A stretch of DNA of 53,389 nucleotides from Burkholderiales bacterium (GTDB lineage Bacteria; Pseudomonadota; Gammaproteobacteria; Burkholderiales; Burkholderiaceae_D): the NCBI GenBank assembly GCA_016200895.1, contig JACQDX010000049.1:1-53389 (forward strand), read 5' to 3'. Positions 9,073 through 14,953 of this stretch are shown here, piece after piece; the first letter of the stretch is position 1; every line of letters begins with the position of its first letter. The notes below the pieces were generated by a model that had not been told where the DNA came from, did no database searches, and was given only the letters and a program-made list of their open reading frames with translations. A program made the position numbers and the translations under genes.

Positions 9073-10161
9073 TCAGGTATTTTGTATGGTGATGGTGGGG
9101 AACTTGCTTGTCATGTCCTTGGCTTTTTCAGCAACCTTGATGGCGACTTTGCGGGCGATGTCTTTGTACAAGCTAGCAATTTTCCCGTCAGGCTCGGCAA
9201 CCACTGTTGGCGTGCCAGAATCAGCTTGCTGGCGTATCGCCATCGTCAAAGGCAGGCCACCGAGGAAATCAACGCCAAAGTCCGCACACATTTTCTGGCC
9301 ACCACCCTCACCAAAAATATGCTCGGCATGACCGCAGTTGGAGCAGATATGGATGCTCATGTTCTCGACGATGCCCAGAATAGGAATGCCAACTTTTTCA
9401 AACATTTTCAAACCCTTGCGCGCATCCAGCAAGGCGATGTCTTGCGGTGTGGTTACGATGACAGCACCAGTGACCGGCACTTTTTGCGACAGCGTCAGTT
9501 GCACATCGCCAGTACCTGGCGGCATATCGACGATCAGATAATCCAGATCACGCCAGTTGGTTTGCCCCAGCAACTGTTGCAGGGCCTGGGTAACGAGAGG
9601 GCCACGCCAGACCATGGGCTCGTCAGGGTCTATCATAAAACCGATGGAAGATACTTGCAGGCCATGATTTTCGAGTGGCTCCATGGTTTTGCCATCCACC
9701 GTTTCCGGGCGGCCTGAGATACCCATGATCATCGGTTGCGAAGGGCCATAGATGTCGGCATCCAGGATACCAACAGCCGCACCTTCTGCTGCCAGGGCCA
9801 GGGCCAGATTGGCGGCAGTAGTCGATTTGCCGACCCCACCCTTGCCCGAGGCAACCGCAATAATATTCTTCACATTAGGCATGAGCTTGATGCCAGGTTG
9901 CACAGCATGGGCAATGATTTTTGAAGTCACATTGACCGTGACCTTGCCTGCGCCTGGCAAGGCTGTAATGGTTGCCGCAACGGCAGCGCGTATCAATTCA
10001 AACTGGCTTTTGGCCGGGTAACCCAACTCCACATCCAGGCTGACATCGGCACCGTCTATCTTGATGTTCTTTGCAGATTTGGTCGCAATCAGGTCCTTGT
10101 TCGTGTTCGGGTCTATCACTTTTGCCAATGCGGCTTTGATGTCGTCAACTGTAATACTCAT
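9073..10161 (-). CDS. apbC: Iron-sulfur cluster carrier protein (Mrp/NBP35 family)
   Basis: A 362-residue cytosolic P-loop ATPase that carries Fe-S clusters to target proteins. An N-terminal MIP18/DUF59 domain spans about 1-90. The deviant Walker A is SGKGGVGKSTTAANLA near residue 108, followed by DADIYGPSQPMIMG and DMPPGTGDVQLTLSQ. The cluster-binding pair is CSNCGH near residue 278. ATG at 10161 is chosen because GGAG sits nine bases upstream; an earlier frame start at 10173 lacks this. It lies directly upstream of ribD on the same strand. Confidence 0.95.
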   Translation of the reverse strand: MSITVDDIKAALAKVIDPNTNKDLIATKSAKNIKIDGADVSLDVELGYPAKSQFELIRAAVAATITALPGAGKVTVNVTSKIIAHAVQPGIKLMPNVKNIIAVASGKGGVGKSTTAANLALALAAEGAAVGILDADIYGPSQPMIMGISGRPETVDGKTMEPLENHGLQVSSIGFMIDPDEPMVWRGPLVTQALQQLLGQTNWRDLDYLIVDMPPGTGDVQLTLSQKVPVTGAVIVTTPQDIALLDARKGLKMFEKVGIPILGIVENMSIHICSNCGHAEHIFGEGGGQKMCADFGVDFLGGLPLTMAIRQQADSGTPTVVAEPDGKIASLYKDIARKVAIKVAEKAKDMTSKFPTITIQNT

Positions 10162-10223
10162 GCGATTCTCCATAGATATGCCGCAAGTCTAGCGCAATTT
10201 GTGCGCTGGGGTTGCATCCCCCC

Positions 10224-10247
10224 TTGTTGTTAAGCTTGTTGTTAAGT
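10224..10247. repeat. Two tandem 12-base units in the apbC upstream region
   Basis: TTGTTGTTAAGC is followed at once by TTGTTGTTAAGT, and similar TTTGTT words continue to about 10270. It lies in the divergent promoter region of apbC and the cupredoxin-like gene. Confidence 0.8.
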
Positions 10248-10367
10248 TTGTTTATCGCTTTGTTGTAAGCGAGCATATTGAAGAGACGCAAACTTCCCTG
10301 TCAAATGAAGTTCAAGCATAATGGCCCTGCGCCCATTTGTTTTTTACAAGAAAATCAGGAGAAATTG

Positions 10368-11060
10368 ATGCAAGTCAAAGCCAAACTGCAGTCCCGCAAC
10401 AAATTCTGCCTGTCATTGTCCATGTTGGGATTGCTCAGTTATTCCCTGACCGCCCATGCTGGCTTGCTGGTGGGACATTTAACCGATAAGAATGGCCAGT
10501 CGGTCAGCAATGCCGTTCTGTTTGCGACACCGCTGGACACACCTTCACCTGTAAAAAAACCTGGTGAAACCAGCATCGTGGCGCAGGAGAATTATGCTTT
10601 CAGCCCCTTCCTGACCGTCATACGCAGTGGCACACTGGTACGCTTTCCCAACAAGGATAATCACGAGCATCACCTGAAATCATTTTCGCAGGCCAAAACT
10701 TTCGAGTTGCGCGTAAATAGCAAGAAAGAAGAACCTGCACCCATCCTGTTTGATAAAGCGGGTGAAGTTGCCCTGGTCTGCCACTTCCACGACTGGATGC
10801 GCGGCTTTATCTATGTGGTTGATACACCCTACTTTGCCAAGACAGATGCATCGGGCAGTGCAGCGCTCAATAATCTGCCCGGTGGCAAATATGAAGTCAA
10901 AGCCTGGGCACCGAATATGTTTGGCGAACCGCTGGCACAAACTGTGCAAGTGGCAAACGAAGGCCCCAGCAATGTCAAATTCCAGTTCAATTTCGTACCC
11001 AAAGCACCACCAGCACCTCGCAATTTGAGCAAGGGCACGGCGACATTTGGTTATGACTGA
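10368..11060 (+). CDS. Secreted cupredoxin-like protein (methylamine utilisation/plastocyanin type)
   Basis: A 230-residue exported protein. The signal peptide is about 1-31 (ending TAHAG). It contains a carboxypeptidase-regulatory-like beta segment (LLVGHLTDKNGQSVSNAVLF) and a plastocyanin-like part. Candidate copper ligands are His99/101/102 in NHEHHLK and Cys138, His139, His141 and Met144 in CHFHDWM. A second beta domain (ASGSAALNNLPGGKYEVKAW) follows. ATG at 10368 is chosen for the AGGAG site 8 bases upstream; the frame opens earlier at 10278. It probably binds copper or moves electrons in the periplasm. It stands alone, with no partner oxidase beside it. Confidence 0.8.
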   Translation: MQVKAKLQSRNKFCLSLSMLGLLSYSLTAHAGLLVGHLTDKNGQSVSNAVLFATPLDTPSPVKKPGETSIVAQENYAFSPFLTVIRSGTLVRFPNKDNHEHHLKSFSQAKTFELRVNSKKEEPAPILFDKAGEVALVCHFHDWMRGFIYVVDTPYFAKTDASGSAALNNLPGGKYEVKAWAPNMFGEPLAQTVQVANEGPSNVKFQFNFVPKAPPAPRNLSKGTATFGYD

Positions 11061-11250
11061 GAAGACTGTCTGCGCGCGCTGATTTAGCTGTGCAATAAAG
11101 AACCATTCCGCCTGGCAGAACCTTTGCACGACGGCAGCGAACTCTGCTTTGGCCCAGCCGTATCGGCCCTGATGCAGTGCATGTCCAATGCATCAAAGCC
11201 TGTCGCGGCTTACAACACCTTGTTTGCGTGGCAGGAATTAAATAAAAGTT

Positions 11251-11278
11251 TGGCAGCATATTACATGCTGCCACTTTC
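11251..11278. terminator. Hairpin between converging genes
   Basis: Arms GGCAGCAT and ATGCTGCC enclose loop ATTAC, followed by ACTTTCT. On the minus strand an A/T-rich tail (AAACTTTTATTT) follows. It probably ends the DUF924 gene on the minus strand and the cupredoxin-like gene on the plus strand. Confidence 0.6.
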
Positions 11279-11877
11279 TAAAAAGACGATCCCGGTTCAG
11301 ATAAAAATTTCACTTCTTCTGCTGTCGAAGCCCGCCCCAAAATCGCATTCCTGTGCGGGAAACGACCAAAGCGTTGGATGACTGCGCGATGTTTTAGGGC
11401 AAACTGATAAAAACCCTCAAAAGGCTGGCGCCGAGCTTCCGGCACTTCCTGACGCAAGGCATCAAATAAAGCTACTGCCCTGTCCTGGTCTGCCAGTGAT
11501 TCTGAATGTTCCAGTGGCAGGTAAAAGAAAACTCTTTGTATGTGGCGCAACTGGCGGTCTGCCTGTGCCTGCAAACCTGCTTCACAATAAGCCCTGGCTT
11601 GTGCATCATAGGCGAAGGACTCTGGCGTGTTCCTGTACATATTCCTGGGGAACTGATCGCACAGGATGATCAAAGCCAGCCTGCCTTCCGCCGTGTTTTC
11701 CCAGCCAGTTAATTCTTTTTGCATGGCCTGTTCAGTCAGGTTGGCGAAGCCATCCCTGATCGCGGCGTCAAGATCATCGTTCTTGGACCACCATAGCTTG
11801 GCCTGGGATTGTGCGGTCTTGACATCGTCGGCATCCAATCCAAACCAGAAATTTAATACCGCGTGCAAATCATCCAT
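11278..11877 (-). CDS. DUF924 family protein
   Basis: A 199-residue all-helical protein with the family pattern VLNFWFG, LWWSKNDDLDAAIRDGF, ILCDQFPRNMYR and HIQRVFFYLPLEHSES. DUF924 proteins are widespread in Proteobacteria and have no agreed function. Length and both ends match the family. It is a single gene transcribed away from the GbsR-type regulator, sharing a 117-base control region with it. Confidence 0.88.
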   Translation of the reverse strand: MDDLHAVLNFWFGLDADDVKTAQSQAKLWWSKNDDLDAAIRDGFANLTEQAMQKELTGWENTAEGRLALIILCDQFPRNMYRNTPESFAYDAQARAYCEAGLQAQADRQLRHIQRVFFYLPLEHSESLADQDRAVALFDALRQEVPEARRQPFEGFYQFALKHRAVIQRFGRFPHRNAILGRASTAEEVKFLSEPGSSF

Positions 11878-11948
11878 CTATGCCTCTCTTAGATTTAAGT
11901 CTCATTATGAGCAATTTTATCTTTTGATTAAGGAAATTGATAATTCTT

Positions 11949-11972
11949 TTATTTCTGTCTTGACTGAAATAA
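11949..11972. promoter_or_regulatory. 24-base palindromic operator in the gbsR-type promoter
   Basis: Half-sites TTATTTCtGTC and GACtGAAATAA are separated by TT; all positions pair except the lower-case T's. The site overlaps the -35 element TTGACT at 11960-11965. A closely related palindrome precedes the DCC gene at 12585, so it is probably bound by the adjacent MarR-fold regulator. Confidence 0.72.
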
Positions 11973-11995
11973 GGGAATTAACTACAATGTGCTCA
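11960..11995 (+). promoter_or_regulatory. Sigma-70 promoter giving a probably leaderless mRNA
   Basis: TTGACT (11960-11965), a 17-base spacer and TACAAT (11983-11988) make a near-consensus promoter. A start about seven bases on falls at 11995, the A of the ATG of the regulator gene. Confidence 0.7.
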
Positions 11996-12528
11996 TGGAA
12001 CTTACACCCGTCAAACAAAAATTTATCCTGCACTGGGGCGAAATGGGCACCTTATGGGGTGTTAACCGTACCGTGAGCCAGATTCATGCCCTGTTGTATA
12101 TCGTGGGTTGCCCCATGCAGGCAGAAGAAATTGCAGACACATTGGGTGTAGCAAGGTCGAATGTATCGAATTCGTTGAAAGAGCTGCAAAACTGGAAGCT
12201 GGTGAAACTGGCGCACGTCATGGGTGACCGCAGGGCACATTATGAAACTTCGCTGGATGTCTGGGAATTGTTTCGCACAGTAGTGCGTGAGCGCAAAGAA
12301 AGGGAATTCAATCCCACCATCGCCACCTTGCAGCAATGTCTGGATAGCCCGGACCTGGATCAGGAAGACAAGGCCACGCAATTACGTATTGCCGAGACCC
12401 TGGCGCTGATGAAGACCGTCACCACCTGGACCGATGAAATGCTACGACTGGAACCGAATACCCTGATGAAGCTCTTGAAGATGGGTGCGGCGGTACAAAA
12501 ATTTGTGCGCGGGGAAGACAAGCAATAG
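11995..12528 (+). CDS. GbsR/MarR-type transcriptional regulator
   Basis: A 177-residue DNA-binding protein. A winged-helix domain spans about 20-90, with VGCPMQAEEIADTLGV and ARSNVSNSLKELQNWKLVK as helix-turn-helix and recognition helix. The tail is helical (TWTDEMLRLEPNTLMKLLK). The opening TPVKQKFILHWGEMGTLWGV is typical of the GbsR subgroup. ATG at 11995 is preferred over GTG at 11989 because the predicted transcript begins there. A palindromic operator overlaps its own -35, implying autoregulation. A related palindrome in front of the next operon implies it controls the DCC/SDR/DUF2269 genes. The effector is unknown. Confidence 0.88.
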   Translation: MELTPVKQKFILHWGEMGTLWGVNRTVSQIHALLYIVGCPMQAEEIADTLGVARSNVSNSLKELQNWKLVKLAHVMGDRRAHYETSLDVWELFRTVVRERKEREFNPTIATLQQCLDSPDLDQEDKATQLRIAETLALMKTVTTWTDEMLRLEPNTLMKLLKMGAAVQKFVRGEDKQ

Positions 12529-12584
12529 CGTTGCAATCCATCGCCGCACAAGAAAAAATGCTCAGGCATTTTTTTTGAAGATAT

Positions 12585-12604
12585 ATTTCTGTTTAGACAG
12601 AAAT
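12585..12604. promoter_or_regulatory. 20-base palindromic operator upstream of the DCC operon
   Basis: ATTTCTGT and ACAGAAAT are perfect arms around TTAG. A further half-site GTCAGAAATAA follows at 12605-12615. The core TTTCtGT...ACnGAAA is shared with the operator at 11949-11972. Confidence 0.72.
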
Positions 12605-12639
12605 GTCAGAAATAAAAGTTAAAAGTACGAAAGACCAAA

Positions 12640-13077
12640 ATGAGCGACTATCCACTGACCCTGCTGTACGATGCCTCCTGCCCTGTCTGCAAGCTGGAAA
12701 TGGACAATTTACGTGAACGAGATCAATTGAATAAATTGAATTTCGTCGATGCCTCGGCATCTGGTTTTGATGCTGGCAAATATGGCGTGAACCTGACAGA
12801 AGTGATGCGTGTCATTCATGGCATCAAACCTGATGGCACAGTCGTCACTGGCGTAGAAACCATCCACCTTGCTTATCGCGCTGCCGGTATGGGCTGGCTG
12901 ACTGCAGCCAGCAATTTACCGATACTCAAACCCATCTGCAACTGGGCTTATGAGCAGCTCGCCAAAAATCGCCACTGGGTTTCTGAAGTATTTGCAGATG
13001 TCATCATACGCATTGCCGCCCGACGCGCTGAAAAACGCAGCCGTGCCTGCAAAGAAGGCAAATGCACCATTAAATAA
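12640..13077 (+). CDS. DCC-family thiol-disulfide oxidoreductase (DUF393)
   Basis: A 145-residue protein with the signature LLYDASCPVCKLEMDNL near residues 8-24 (D-x-x-C-P-x-C), the redox motif of the DCC family of thioredoxin-like proteins. The middle GIKPDGTVVTGVETIHLAYRA is also family-typical. The C-terminus is basic and contains two more cysteines (RACKEGKC). It lacks a signal peptide, so it should act on the cytosolic side. It is the first gene of a tight operon: SDR-DoxX starts 8 bases later and DUF2269 overlaps that. A palindromic operator lies 36 bases upstream. Confidence 0.9.
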   Translation: MSDYPLTLLYDASCPVCKLEMDNLRERDQLNKLNFVDASASGFDAGKYGVNLTEVMRVIHGIKPDGTVVTGVETIHLAYRAAGMGWLTAASNLPILKPICNWAYEQLAKNRHWVSEVFADVIIRIAARRAEKRSRACKEGKCTIK

Positions 13078-13085
13078 GTTTTATC

Positions 13086-14411
13086 ATGAAAATTCTTATC
13101 TGCGGCGCACAAGGTTTTTTAGGCCGCCATATCAGCCAGGTTTTGCAAGACGCGGGGCATGAGGTTTGTCACGGCGTGCGCAAACCCAAACTGCCAGAAC
13201 GCCTGATAGATCCTGAAGAAATAGCAATAGATTATGTGCAGGATACAGAGCCTGCCATCTGGGAAAAACGTCTGCGTAGACTCGGGCAAATTGATGTCAT
13301 CGTCAATACAGTCGGCATACTCAATGAAACAACAGAATTAAGTTTTGATGCCATCCATCGCGATGCACCTGCGGCCTTGTTTTATGCGGCAGCCAGATGT
13401 GGCGTTAAATCCATCGTTCAAATATCTGCCTTGGGTGGTGCGAACGAGGCTGAACATCCTGAAGCCATGACAGGCTATATGCAAAGCAAGCGCGCTGCTG
13501 ACAAGGCACTGATTGAGCTCGCTCCTGGCGGCCTCAGCTACCTGATCCTGCGCCCTTCTTTGGTCGTTGGTCTTGATGGTAGCAGTAGCCAGTTATTCCG
13601 CAGTATGGCCAGCTTGCCTTTGCTTGGTTTGCCGGGTCGTGGCGAACAACAATTACAACCCATCCATGTAGATGATCTGTGTGCAGCAATCGCCATCTGG
13701 CTCGCTGATGAAAACCGTCATAGTCTCGTATTGAATGCAGTAGGCCCGCAAGCGATGTCTTACCGGCGCATGCTCGAAATCTATCGGTTAGCCATGGGCA
13801 TGCCTGCACAATGCTTGTTCTCTATTCCCATGCCTGTGATGCGCATGGCTGCAAGCGCAGCAAGATTGTTACCGCAAAATGTGCTGACACCAGACAGCTT
13901 GCGCATGCTGGAGCAAGACAATGTTGCCGACGCTACAGGCCTTGCTGCACATCTGGGCAGGCTAGCAAAATCGCATAAGGACTGGTTCACTGGCATCCCT
14001 GCCAATATGCTCGCCAGCAGCGCAATTGCAGGCTGGAGCCTGCCACTGTTTCGCTATGTGCTGGCCCTGGTCTGGTTTGTCACTGCAGCAGTGTCGTTTG
14101 GTCTTTACCCCGTCTCCGGCAGCCTGGCTTTATTGCAGCCTTTAGGACTCAGCGGTGCACCTGCGATGTTCATGCTGATGGCCGCATCGACTCTGGACCT
14201 ATGCCTGGGTCTGGCGACTCTGCTCTGGCCAAGGCGCATTTTATGGTTGATGCAAATTGCCCTGATTGTTGGCTATAGCTGTGTCATTGCAATTTATTCG
14301 CCTGAATATTATTTACACCCTTTTGGCCCGGTCTTGAAAAACCTGCCCATACTGGCTTTACTCGCTTATTTATTCGCTCATCAAAGAGACACACTAAGAG
14401 ACACAAAATGA
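13086..14411 (+). CDS. NAD(P)-binding SDR protein fused to a DoxX-like membrane domain
   Basis: A 441-residue two-part protein. Residues 1-300 form an extended/atypical SDR with the nucleotide loop ILICGAQGFLGRHI and dimer/active-site region ISALGG...YMQSKRAADKAL; the usual Tyr-X3-Lys is YMQSK. Residues 310-440 hold about four transmembrane helices (LFRYVLALVWFVTAAVSFG, LLQPLGLSGAPAMFMLMAA and others), matching DoxX-like domains. This fusion would place a nucleotide-dependent reductase on the inner membrane. It starts 8 bases after the DCC gene and its stop overlaps the start of DUF2269 by four bases (ATGA). Confidence 0.87.
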   Translation: MKILICGAQGFLGRHISQVLQDAGHEVCHGVRKPKLPERLIDPEEIAIDYVQDTEPAIWEKRLRRLGQIDVIVNTVGILNETTELSFDAIHRDAPAALFYAAARCGVKSIVQISALGGANEAEHPEAMTGYMQSKRAADKALIELAPGGLSYLILRPSLVVGLDGSSSQLFRSMASLPLLGLPGRGEQQLQPIHVDDLCAAIAIWLADENRHSLVLNAVGPQAMSYRRMLEIYRLAMGMPAQCLFSIPMPVMRMAASAARLLPQNVLTPDSLRMLEQDNVADATGLAAHLGRLAKSHKDWFTGIPANMLASSAIAGWSLPLFRYVLALVWFVTAAVSFGLYPVSGSLALLQPLGLSGAPAMFMLMAASTLDLCLGLATLLWPRRILWLMQIALIVGYSCVIAIYSPEYYLHPFGPVLKNLPILALLAYLFAHQRDTLRDTK

Positions 14412-14881
14412 ACACCTATCTCTTGCTTAAAACCCTGCACGTCCTGTCTTCTGTCTTACTGGTTGGCACCGGTTTTGGTTCGGCGTTTTATATGTTCTTT
14501 ACCAACCGCAGCAAACAATTCAAGGCGCAAGTCGTGGTAGCCCGCCTGGTAGTATTGGCTGACTGGTGCTTTACGACACCTGCCGTCATTATCCAGCCCC
14601 TGACTGGCTTTGCCATGGTGCACATGGCAGGCTGGCCCTTGAGCACACCCTGGATCATGTGGTCTTTTGTCTTGTATCTATTTGCCGGTGCCTGCTGGCT
14701 GCCGGTGGTGTGGCTGCAAATACGCATGAAAGCCATGCTGGAAGTTGCTGATGCAAACAACACTACTGTGTTGCCAGAGCAGTACTGGCGCTATGCAAAG
14801 ATATGGGAATGGCTGGGCTATCCAGCATTCATCGCCATGATAGGCGTATACTTTTTGATGGTGAACAAGCCCAGTTTTTAA
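14408..14881 (+). CDS. DUF2269 family membrane protein
   Basis: A 157-residue integral membrane protein with four hydrophobic segments, about 7-28, 45-68, 80-102 and 132-152. The N-terminal LLLKTLHVLSSVLLVGTGFG with a conserved His and the end YWRYAKIWEWLGYPAF are typical of DUF2269. The early helix histidine suggests haem or quinone contact, as in other small cytochrome-like membrane proteins, but this is a guess. Its ATG overlaps the stop of the SDR-DoxX gene, so translation is coupled and the three proteins probably work together. Confidence 0.85.
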   Translation: MNTYLLLKTLHVLSSVLLVGTGFGSAFYMFFTNRSKQFKAQVVVARLVVLADWCFTTPAVIIQPLTGFAMVHMAGWPLSTPWIMWSFVLYLFAGACWLPVVWLQIRMKAMLEVADANNTTVLPEQYWRYAKIWEWLGYPAFIAMIGVYFLMVNKPSF

Positions 14882-14953
14882 TAACTAAGTACAACTAAAT
14901 ACAGCGAAATACAGCTAATCTGCTTGCAACAACAGACTAGCTTCCCTGGTTAT

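Noticed and set aside
11124..11381. 85-codon plus-strand frame after the cupredoxin-like gene
   Set aside because: It runs across a terminator hairpin into the antisense of DUF924 and shows no family features.
14881..14925. AAATACAGC-type short repeats after the DUF2269 gene as a CRISPR-like array
   Set aside because: Only two or three imperfect 10-base units without spacers. No CRISPR array is visible in the window.
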